From NCBI GenBank assembly GCA_963920525.1, contig OY986440.1, forward strand, positions 248,001 to 312,000: a stretch of DNA of 64,000 bases, written 5' to 3'. Made by a program: the position numbers and the translations under genes. Below the pieces are notes generated by a model, which saw nothing but the letters and a program-made list of their open reading frames with translations, ran no database searches and was not told where the DNA came from. Of the stretch, positions 51,631 to 62,990 are shown piece after piece. The DNA is from Dichetophora obliterata. Taxonomy: Eukaryota > Arthropoda > Insecta > Diptera > Sciomyzidae. Each line of letters begins with the position of its first letter. Position 1 is the first letter of the stretch.

Positions 51631-52035
51631 AACACTGTTTCCTTGGAAAAATTCTCAAAATTCGATAACATGTTAATTTCTTATGTCCTTTTTTGTGATT
51701 TTTTAAAAAAATGTGGTTTTTTCGTCATAACTCCCAAACCATACATCCTACAAGGACAATTTATGCACCAAATTGTTCGTCAAGCCTCTGCCTACACGAC
51801 TGCATCCTTGGAAAAATTCTCAAAATTCGATAACATGCTAATTTCTTATGTCCTTTTTTGTGATTTTTTTAAAAAATGTGGTTTTTTCGTCATAACTCCC
51901 AAACCATACATCCTACAAGGATAATTTATGCACCAAATTGTTCGTCAAGCCTCTGCCTACAAGACTGCATCCTTGGAAAAATTATCAAATTCGATAACAT
52001 GTTAATTTCTTATGTCCTTTTTTGTGATTTTTTTT
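51631..52035 (+). repeat. Partial second copy of the 1,648-bp HOR and junction to region-2 type sequence
   Basis: The copy has AACACTGTTTCC (51632), TACACGACTG (51795), AAGGATAATTT (51919) and ATTATCAAATTCG (51980). At a T8A5 tract near 52035 the series stops, and the next monomers carry the AACACCTAAACC (52225) and GGACAACTTATG (52582) markers of region 2. This T/A tract is the visible breakpoint between two HOR families. Confidence 0.78.
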
Positions 52036-52039
52036 AAAA

Positions 52040-55000
52040 ATGTGGTTTTTTCGTCATAACTCCCAAACCATACATCCTACAAGGACAATTTATGCACCAA
52101 ATTGTTCGTCAAGCCTCTGCCTACAAGACTGCATCCTTGGAAAAATTCTCAAAATTCGATAACATGTTAATTTCTTATGTCCTTTTTTGTGATTTTTTTA
52201 AAAAATGTGGTTTTTTTGTCATAACACCTAAACCATACATCCTACAAGGACAATTTATGCACCAAATTGTTCGTCAAGCCTCTGCCTACAAGACTGCATC
52301 CTTGGAAAAATTCTCTAAATTCGATAACATGTTAATTTCTTATGTCCTTTTTTGTGATTTTTTTAAAAAATGTGGTTTTTTCGTCATAACTCCCAAACCA
52401 TACATCCTACAAGGACAATTTATGCACCAAATTGTTCGTCAAGCCTCTGCCTACAAGACTGCATCCTTGGAAAAATTCTCAAAATTCGATAACATGTTAA
52501 TTTTTTATGTCGTTTTTTGTGATTTTTTTAAAAAATGTGGTTTTTTCGTCATAACTCCCAAACCATACATCCTACAAGGACAACTTATGCACCAAATTGT
52601 TCGTCAAGCCTCTGCCTACAAGACTGCATCCTTGGAAAAATTCTCAAAATTCGATAACATGTTAATTTCTTATGTCCTTTTTTGTGATTTTTTTAAAAAA
52701 TGTGGTTTTTTCGTCATAACTCCCAAACCATACATCCTACAAGGACAATTTATGCACCAAATTGTTCCTCAAGCCTCTGCCTACAAGACTGCATCCTTGG
52801 AAAAATTCTCAAAATTCGATAACATGTTAATTTCTTATGTCTTTTTTTGTAATTTTTTTAAAAAATGTGGTTTTTCGTCATAACTCCCAAACCATACATC
52901 CTACAAGGACAATTTATGCACCAAATTGTTCGTCAAGCCTTGCCTACAAGACTGCATCCTTGGAAAAATTCTCAAAATTCGATAACATGTTAATTTCTTA
53001 TGTCCTTTTTTGTGATTTTTTAAACAAATGTGGTTTTTTCGTCATAACTCCCAAACCATACATCCTACAAGGACAATTTATGCACCAAATTGTTCGTCAA
53101 GCCTCTGCCTACAAGACTGCATCCTTGGAAAAATTCTCAAAATTCGATAACATGTTAATTTCTTATGTCCTTTTTTGTGATTTTTTTAAAAAATGTGGTT
53201 TTTTCGTCATAACTCCCAAGCCATACATCCTACAAAGACAATTTATGCACCAAATTGTTCGTCAAGCCTCTGCTTACAAGACTGCATCCTTGGAAAAATT
53301 CTAAAAATTCGATAACATGTTAATTTCTTATGTCCTTTTTTGTGATTTTTTTAAAAAATGTGGTTTTTTCGTCATAACTCCCAAAACATACATCCTACAA
53401 TGACAATTTATGCACCAAATTGTTTGTCAAGCCTCTGCCTACAAGACTTCATCCTTGGAAAAATTCTCAAAATTCGATAACATGTTATTTTCTTATGTCC
53501 TTTTTTGTGATTTTTTAAAAAAATGTGGTTTTTTCGTCATAACTCCCAAACCATACATCCTACAAGGACAATTTATGCACCAAATTGTTCGTCAAGCCTC
53601 TGCCTACAAGACTGCATCCTTGGAAAAATTCTCAAAATTCGATAACATGTTAATTTCTTATGTCCTTTTTTGTGATTTTTTTAAAAAATGTGGTTTTTTC
53701 GTCATAACTCCCAAACCATACATCCTACAAGGACAATTTATGCACCAAATTGTTCGTCAAGCCTCTGCCTACAAGACTGCATCCTTGGAAAAATTCTCAA
53801 AATTCGATAACATGTTAATTTCTTATGTCCTTTTTTGTGATTTTTTTAAAAAATGTGGTTTTTTCGTCATAACTCCCAAACCATACATCCTACAAGGACA
53901 ATTTATGCACCAAATTGTTCGTCAAGCCTCTGCCTACAAGACTGCATCCTTGGAAAAATTCTCAAAATTCGATAACATGTTAATTTCTTATGTCCTTTTT
54001 TGTGATTTTTTTAAAAAAATGTGGTTTTTTCGTCATAACTCCCAAACCATACATCCTACAAGGACAATTTATGCACCAAATTGTTCGTCAAGCCTCTGCC
54101 TACAAGACTGCATCCTTGGAAAAATTCTCAAAATTCGATAACATGTTTATTTCTTATGTCCTTTTTTGTGATTTTTTTAAAAAATGTGGTTTTTTCGTCA
54201 TAACTCCCAAACCATACATCCTACAAGGACAATTTATGCACCAAATTGTTCGTCAAGCCTCTGCCTACAAGACTGCATCCTTGGAAAAAATTCTCAAAAT
54301 TCGATAACATGTTAATTTCTTATGTCCTTTTTTGTGATTTTTTTAAAAAATGTGGTTTTTTCGTCATAACTCCCAAACCATACATCCTACAAGGACAATT
54401 TATGCACAAAATTGTTCGTCAAGCCTCTGCCTACAAGACTGCATCCTTGGAAAAATTCTCAAAATTCGATAACATGTTAATTTCTTATGTCCTTTTTTGT
54501 GATTTTTTTAAAAAATGTGGTTTTTTCGTCATAACACCCAAACCATACATCCTACAAAGATAATTTATGCACCAAATTGTTCGTCAAGCCTCTGCCTACA
54601 AGACTGCATCCTTGGAAAAATTCTCAAAATTCAATAACATGTTAATTTCTTATGTCCTTTTTTGTGATTTTTTTAAAAAATGTGGTTTTTTCGTCATAAC
54701 TCCCAAACCATACATCCTACAAGGACAATTTATGCACCAAATTGTTCGTCAAGCCTCTGCCTACAAGACTGCATCCTTGGAAAAATTCTCAAAATTCGAT
54801 AACATGTTAATTTCTTATGTCCTTTTTTGTGATTTTTTTAAAAAATGTGGTTTTTTCGTCATAACTCCCAAACCATACATCCTACAAGGACAATTTATGC
54901 ACCAAATTGTTCGTCAAGCCTCTGCCTACAAGACTTCATCCTTGGAAAAATTCTCAAAATTGGATAACATGTTAATTTCTTATGTCCTTTTTTGTGATTT

Positions 55001-58000
55001 TTTTAAAAATGTGGTTTTTTCGTCATAACTCTCAAACCATACATCCTACAAGGACAATTTATGCACCAAATTGTTCATCAAGCCTCTGCCTACAAGACTG
55101 CATCCTTGGAAAAATTCTCAAAATTCGATAACATGTTAATTTCTTATGTCCTTTTTTGTGATTTTTTAAAAAAATGTTTTTTTTCGTCATAACTCCCAAA
55201 CCATACATCCTACAAGGACAATTTATGCACCAAATTGTTCGTCAAGCCTCTGCCTACAAGACTGCATCCTTGGAAAAATTCTCAAAATTCGATAACATGT
55301 TAATTTCTTATGTCCTTTTTTTGTGATTTTTTTAAAAAATGTGGTTTTTTCGTCATAACTCCCAAACCATACATCCTACAAGGACAATTTATGCACCAAA
55401 TTGTTCGTAAAGCCTCTGCCTACAAGACTGCATCCTTGGAAAAATTCTCAAAATTCGATAACATGTTAATTTCTTATGTCCTTTTTTGTGATTTTTAAAA
55501 AAAATGTGGTTTTTTCGTCATAACTCCCAAACCATACATCCTACAAGGACAATTTATGCACCAAATTGTTCGTCAAGCCTCTGCCTACAAGACTGCATCC
55601 TTGGAAAAATTCTCAAAATTCGATAACATGTTAATTTCTTATGTCCTTTTTTGTGATTTTTTTAAAAAATGTGGTTTTTTTGTCATAACACCTAAACCAT
55701 ACATCCTACAAGGACAATTTATGCACCAAATTGTTCGTCAAGCCTCTGCCTACAAGACTGCATCCTTGGAAAAATTCTCTAAATTCGATAACATGTTAAT
55801 TTCTTATGTCCTTTTTTGTGATTTTTTTAAAAAATGTGGTTTTTTCGTCATAACTCCCAAACCATACATCCTACAAGGACAATTTATGCACCAAATTGTT
55901 CGTCAAGCCTCTGCCTACAAGACTGCATCCTTGGAAAAATTCTCAAAATTCGATAACATGTTAATTTCTTATGTCGTTTTTTGTGATTTTTTTAAAAAAT
56001 GTGGTTTTTTCGTCATAACTCCCAAACCATACATCCTACAAGGACAACTTATGCACCAAATTGTTCGTCAAGCCTCTGCCTACAAGACTGCATCCTTGGA
56101 AAAATTCTCAAAATTCGATAACATGTTAATTTCTTATGTCCTTTTTTGTGATTTTTTTAAAAAATGTGGTTTTTTCGTCATAACTCCCAAACCATACATC
56201 CTACAAGGACAATTTATGCACCAAATTGTTCGTCAAGCCTCTGCCTACAAGACTGCATCCTTGGAAAAATTCTCAAAATTCGATAACATGTTAATTTCTT
56301 ATGTCCTTTTTTGTGATTTTTTTAAAAAATGTGGTTTTTTCGTCATAACTCCCAAACCATACATCCTACAAGGACAATTTATGCACCAAATTGTTCGTCA
56401 AACCTCTGCCTACAAGACTGCATCCTTGGAAAAATTCTCAAAATTCGATAACGTGTTCATTTCTTATGTCCTTTTTTGTGATTTTTTTAAAAAATGTGGT
56501 TTTTTCGTCATAACTCCCAAACCATACATTCTACAAGGACAATTTATGCACCAAATTGTTCGTCAAGCCTCTGCCTACAAGACTGCATCCTTGGAAAAAT
56601 TCTCAAAATTCGATAACATGTTAATTTCTTATGTCCTTTTTTGTGATTTTTTTAAAAAATGTGGTTTTTTCGTCATAACTCCCAAACCATACATCCTACA
56701 AGGACAATTTATGCACCAAATTGTTCGTCAAGCCTCTGCCTACAAGACTGCATCCTTGGAAAAAATTCTCAAAATTCGATAACATGTTAATTTCTTATGT
56801 CCTTTTTTGTGATTTTTTTAAAAAATGTGGTTTTTTCGTCATAACTCCCAAACCATACATCCTACAAGGACAATTTATGCACAAAATTGTTCGTCAAGCC
56901 TCTGCCTACAAGACTGCATCCTTGGAAAAATTCTCAAAATTCGATAACATGTTAATTTCTTATGTCCTTTTTTGTGAATTTTTTAAAAAATGTGGTTTTT
57001 TCGTCATAACTCCCAAACCATACATCCTACAAAGATAATTTATGCACCAAATTGTTCGTCAAGCCTCTGCCTACAAGACTGCATCCTTGGAAAAATTCTC
57101 AAAATTCAATAACATGTTAATTTCTTATGTCCTTTTTTGTGATTTTTTTAAAAAATGTGGTTTTTTCGTCATAACTCCCAAACCATACATCCTACAAGGA
57201 CAATTTATGCACCAAATTGTTCGTCAAGCCTCTGCCTACAAGACTGCATCCTTGGAAAAATTCTCAAAATTCGATAACATGTTAATTTCTTATGTCCTTT
57301 TTTGTGATTTTTTTAAAAAATGTGGTTTTTCCGTCATAACTCCCAAACCATACATCCTACAAGGACAATTTATGCACCAAATTGTTCGTCAAGCCTCTGC
57401 CTACAAGACTGCATCCTTGGAAAAATTCTCAAAATTCGATAACATGTTAATTTCTTATGTCCTTTTTTGTGATTTTTTTAAAAATGTGGTTTTTTCGTCA
57501 TAACTCTCAAACCATACATCCTACAAGGACAATTTATGCACCAAATTGTTCATCAAGCCTCTGCCTACAAGACTGCATCCTTGGAAAATTCTCAAAATTC
57601 GATAACATGTTAATTTCTTATGTCCTTTTTTGTGATTTTTTAAAAAAATGTTGTTTTTTCGTCATAACTCCCAAACCATACATCCTACAAGGACAATTTA
57701 TGCACCAAATTGTTCGTCAAGCCTCTGCCTACAAGACTGCATCCTTGGAAAAATTCTCAAAATTCGATAACATGTTAATTTCTTATGTCCTTTTTTTGTG
57801 ATTTTTTTAAAAAATGTGGTTTTTTCGTCATAACTCCCAAACCATACATCCTACAAGGACAATTTATGCACCAAATTGTTCGTCAAGCCTCTGCCTACAA
57901 GACTGCATCCTTGGAAAAATTCTCAAAATTCGATAACATGTTAATTTCTTATGTCCTTTTTTGTGATTTTTTTAAAAAATGTGGTTTTTCGTCATAACTC

Positions 58001-58310
58001 CCAAACCATACATCCTACAAGGACAATTTATGCACCAAATTGTTCGTCAAGCCTCTGCCTACAAGACTGCATCCTTGGAAAAATTCTCAAAATTCGATAA
58101 CATGTTAGTTTCTTATGTCCTTTTTTGTGATTTTTTTAAAAAATGTGGTTTTTTCGTCACAACTCCCAAACCATACATTCTACAAGGACAATTTATGCAC
58201 CAAATTGTTCGTCAAGCCTCTGCCTACAAGACTGCATCCTTGGAAAAATTCTCAAAATTCGATAACATGTTAATTTCTTATGTCCTTTTTTGTAATTTTT
58301 AAAAAAAATG
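52040..58310 (+). repeat. Displaced copy of block-2 type sequence (offset about 24.9 kb)
   Basis: GCCTTGCC (52938), CCAAGCC (53218), CTACAATGAC (53399), CAAAGATAATTT (54556), GTGTTCATT (56454), TGTGAATTTTT (56978), AACTCTCAAACC (57505) and ATGTTAGTTTC (58107) match 28029-33201 at offsets of 24,902-24,910 bp. The first 0.6 kb (AACACCTAAACC to GGACAACTTATG) duplicates 55.68-56.04 kb instead. GTTCCTCAAG near 52766 matches blocks 0 and 1 but not block 2, so the copy is not a simple derivative of block 2. Confidence 0.8.
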
Positions 58311-59039
58311 TGGTTTTTTCGTCATAACTCCCAAACCATACATCCTACAAGGACAATTTATGCACCAAATTGTTCGTCAAGCCTCTGCCTACAAGACTGC
58401 ATCCTTGGAAAAATTCTCAAAATTCGATAACATGTTAATTTCTTATGTCCTTTTTTGTGATTTTTTTAAAAAATGTGGTTTTTTCGTCATAACTCCCAAA
58501 CCATACATCCTACAAGGACAATTTATGCACCAAATTGTTCGTCAAGCCTCTGCCTACAAGACTGCATCCTTGGAAAAATTCTCAAAATTCGATAACATGT
58601 TAATTTCTTATGTCCTTTTTTGTGATTTTTTTAAAAAATGTGGTTTTTTCGTCATAACTCCCAAACCATACATCCTACAAGGACAATTTATGCACCAAAT
58701 TGTTCGTCAAGCCTCTGCCTACAAGACTGCATCCTTGGAAAAATTCTCAAAATTTGATAACATGTTAATTTCTTATGTCGTTTTTTGTGATTTTTTTAAA
58801 AAATGTGGTTTTTTCGTCATAACTCCCAAACCATACATCCTACAAGGACAATTTATGCACCAAATTGTTCGTCAAGCCTCTGCCTACAAGACTGCATCCT
58901 TGGAAAAATTCTCAAAATTCGATAACATGTTAATTTCTTATGTCCTTTTTTGTGATTTTTTTAAAAAATGTGGTTTTTTCGTCATAACTCCCAAACCATA
59001 CATCCTACAAGGACAATTTATGCACCAAATTGTTCGTCA

Positions 59040-60357
59040 AGCCTCTTCCTACAAGACTGCATCCTTGGAAAAATTCTCAAAATTCGATAACATGTTAATT
59101 TCTTATGTCCTTTTTTGTGATTTTTTTAAAAAATGTGGTTTTTTCGTCATAACTCCCAAACCATACATCCTACAAGGACAATTTATGCACCAAATTGTTC
59201 GTCAAGCCTCTGCCTACAAGACTGTTTCCTTGGAAAATTCTCAAAATTCGATAACATGTTAATTTCTTATGTCCTTTTTTGTGATTTTTTAAAAAAATGT
59301 GGTTTTTTCGTCATAACTCCCAAACCATACATCCTACAAGGACAATTTATGCACCAAATTGTTCGTCAAGCCTCTGCCTACACGACTGCATCCTTGGAAA
59401 AATTCTCAAAATTCGATAACATGCTAATTTCTTATGTCCTTTTTTGTGATTTTTTTAAAAATTGTGGTTTTTTCGTCATAACTCCCAAACCATACATCCT
59501 ACAAGGATAATTTATGCACCAAATTGTTCGTCAAGCCTCTGCCTACAAGACTGCATCCTTGGAAAAATTATCAAATTCGATAACATGTTAATTTCTTATG
59601 TCCTTTTTTGTGATTTCTTTAAAAAATGTGGTTTTTTCGTCATAACTCCCAAACCATACATCCTACAAGGACAATTTATGCACCAAATTGTTCGTCAAGC
59701 CTCTGCCTACAAGACTGCATCCTTGGAAAAAATCTCAAAATTCGATAACATGTTAATTTCTTATGTCCTTTTTTGTGATTTTTTTAAAAAATGTGGTTTT
59801 TTCGTCATAACTCCCAAACCATACATCCTACAAGGACAATTTATGCACCAAATTGTTCGTCAAGCCTCTGCCTACAAGACTGCATCCTTGGAAAAATTCT
59901 CAAAATTCGATAACATGTTAATTTCTTATGTCCTTTTTTGTGATTTTTTTAAAAAATGTGGTTTTTTCGTCATAACTCCCAAACCATACATCCTACAAGG
60001 ACAATTTATGCACCAAATTGTTCGTCAAGCCTCTGCCTACAAGACTGTTTCCTTGGAAAAATTCTCAAAATTCGATAACATGTTAATTTCTTATGTCCTT
60101 TTTTTTGATTTTTTAAAAAATGTGGTTTTTTCGTCATAACTCATAAACCATACATCCTACAAGGACAATTTATGCACCAAATTGTTCGTCAAGCCTCTGC
60201 CTACAAGACTGCATCCTTGGAAAAATTCTCAAAATTCGATAACATGTTAATTTCTTATGTCCTTTTTTGTGATTTTTTTAAAAAATGTGGTTTTTTCGTC
60301 ATAACTCCCAAACCATACATCCTACAAGGACAATTTATGCACCAAATTGTTCGTCAA
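59040..60357 (+). repeat. 1,318-bp higher-order repeat, copy 1 (eight monomers)
   Basis: The ordered markers are CCTCTTCCTAC (59042), GACTGTTTCC with TTGGAAAATTC (59222), TACACGACTG (59381), TTAAAAATTGTGG (near 59457), AAGGATAATTT (59504), ATTATCAAATTCG (59568), GATTTCTTT (59612), AAAAAATCTC (59730), a second GACTGTTTCC (60042), TTTTTTTTGATT (60105) and AACTCATAAACC (60140). The set is shared in part with 49.98-51.6 kb, at an offset near 9,230 bp. Confidence 0.87.
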
Positions 60358-61675
60358 GCCTCTTCCTACAAGACTGCATCCTTGGAAAAATTCTCAAAAT
60401 TCGATAACATGTTAATTTCTTATGTCCTTTTTTGTGATTTTTTTAAAAAATGTGGTTTTTTCGTCATAACTCCCAAACCATACATCCTACAAGGACAATT
60501 TATGCACCAAATTGTTCGTCAAGCCTCTGCCTACAAGACTGTTTCCTTGGAAAATTCTCAAAATTCGATAACATGTTAATTTCTTATGTCCTTTTTTGTG
60601 ATTTTTTAAAAAAATGTGGTTTTTTCGTCATAACTCCCAAACCATACATCCTACAAGGACAATTTATGCACCAAATTGTTCGTCAAGCCTCTGCCTACAC
60701 GACTGCATCCTTGGAAAAATTCTCAAAATTCGATAACATGCTAATTTCTTATGTCCTTTTTTGTGATTTTTTTAAAAATTGTGGTTTTTTCGTCATAACT
60801 CCCAAACCATACATCCTACAAGGATAATTTATGCACCAAATTGTTCGTCAAGCCTCTGCCTACAAGACTGCATCCTTGGAAAAATTATCAAATTCGATAA
60901 CATGTTAATTTCTTATGTCCTTTTTTGTGATTTCTTTAAAAAATGTGGTTTTTTCGTCATAACTCCCAAACCATACATCCTACAAGGACAATTTATGCAC
61001 CAAATTGTTCGTCAAGCCTCTGCCTACAAGACTGCATCCTTGGAAAAAATCTCAAAATTCGATAACATGTTAATTTCTTATGTCCTTTTTTGTGATTTTT
61101 TTAAAAAATGTGGTTTTTTCGTCATAACTCCCAAACCATACATCCTACAAGGACAATTTATGCACCAAATTGTTCGTCAAGCCTCTGCCTACAAGACTGC
61201 ATCCTTGGAAAAATTCTCAAAATTCGATAACATGTTAATTTCTTATGTCCTTTTTTGTGATTTTTTTAAAAAATGTGGTTTTTTCGTCATAACTCCCAAA
61301 CCATACATCCTACAAGGACAATTTATGCACCAAATTGTTCGTCAAGCCTCTGCCTACAAGACTGTTTCCTTGGAAAAATTCTCAAAATTCGATAACATGT
61401 TAATTTCTTATGTCCTTTTTTTTGATTTTTTAAAAAATGTGGTTTTTTCGTCATAACTCATAAACCATACATCCTACAAGGACAATTTATGCACCAAATT
61501 GTTCGTCAAGCCTCTGCCTACAAGACTGCATCCTTGGAAAAATTCTCAAAATTCGATAACATGTTAATTTCTTATGTCCTTTTTTGTGATTTTTTTAAAA
61601 AATGTGGTTTTTTCGTCATAACTCCCAAACCATACATCCTACAAGGACATTTTATGCACCAAATTGTTCGTCAAG
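60358..61675 (+). repeat. 1,318-bp higher-order repeat, copy 2
   Basis: All markers of copy 1 return 1,317-1,318 bp later, including the rare GATTTCTTT (near 60930) and TTTTTTTTGATT (near 61425), so the two copies look almost identical. After AACTCATAAACC (61458) the sequence continues with GGACATTTTATG (61649) and ATTATCAAAATTCG plus ATGCTAAT (61874), as in 51.09-51.35 kb. Confidence 0.87.
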
Positions 61676-62990
61676 CCTCTGCCTACAAGACTGCATCCTT
61701 GGAAAAATTCTCAAAATTCGATAACATGTTAATTTTTTATGTCCTTTTTTGTGATTTTTTTAAAAAATGTGGTTTTTTCGTCATAACTCCCAAACCATAC
61801 ATCCTACAAGGACAATTTATGCACCAAATTGTTCGTCAAGCCTCTGCCTACAAGACTGCATCCTTGGAAAAATTATCAAAATTCGATAACATGCTAATTT
61901 CTTATGTCCTTTTTTGTGATTTTTTTAAAAAATGTGGTTTTTTCGTCATAACTCCCAAACCATACATCCTACAAGGACAATTTATGCACCAAATTGTTCG
62001 TCAAGCCTCTGCCTACAAGACTGCATCCTTGGAAAAATTCTCAAAATTCGATAACATGTTAATTTCTTATGTCCTTTTTTGTGATTTTTTTAAAAAATGT
62101 GGTTTTTTCGTCATAACTCCCAAACCATACATCCTACAAGGACAATTTATGCACCAAATTGTTCGTCAAGCCTCTGCCTACAAGACTGCATCCTTGGAAA
62201 AATTCTCAAAATTTGATAACATGTTAATTTCTTATGTCGTTTTTTGTGATTTTTTTAAAAAATGTGGTTTTTTCGTCATAACTCCCAAACCATACATCCT
62301 ACAAGGACAATTTATGCACCAAATTGTTCGTCAAGCCTCTGCCTACAAGACTGCATCCTTGGAAAAATTCTCAAAATTCGATAACATGTTAATTTCTTAT
62401 GTCCTTTTTTGTGATTTTTTTAAAAAATGTGGTTTTTTCGTCATAACTCCCAAACCATACATCCTACAAGGACAATTTATGCACCAAATTGTTCGTCAAG
62501 CCTCTGCCTACAAGACTGCATCCTTGGAAAAATTCTCAAAATTCGATAACATGTTAATTTCTTATGTCCTTTTTTGTGATTTTTTTAAAAAATGTGGTTT
62601 TTTCGTCATAACTCCCAAACCATACATCCTACAAGGACAATTTATGCACCAAATTGTTCGTCAAGCCTCTGCCTACAAGACTGCATCCTTGGAAAAATTC
62701 TCAAAATTCGATAACATGTTAATTTCTTATGTCCTTTTTGTGATTTTTTAAAAAAATGTGGTTTTTTCGTCATAACTCCCAAACCATACATCCTAAGAGG
62801 ACAATTTATGCACCAAATTGTTCGTCAAGCCTCTGCCTACAAGACTGCATCCTTGGAAAAATTCTCAAAATTCGATAACATGTTAATTTCTTATGTCCTT
62901 TTTTGTGATTTTTTTAAAAAATGTGGTTTTTTCGTCATAACTCCCAAACCATACATCCTACAAGGACAATTTATGCACCAAATTGTTCGT
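61676..62990 (+). repeat. Ordinary monomers between two 1,318-bp HOR copies
   Basis: Eight monomers separate copy 2 from the next CCTCTTCCTAC marker at 62997. They include ATTTTTTATG (61734), ATTATCAAAATTCG with ATGCTAAT (61874), the AATTTGATAAC/GTCGTTTTTTG monomer (62213-62240) and a shortened T run TCCTTTTTGTG with T6A7 (62733). CCTAAGAGGAC at 62793 is a two-base change that I did not see elsewhere. Because 62997 is 2,637 bp from 60360, this segment occupies one HOR length. Confidence 0.72.
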
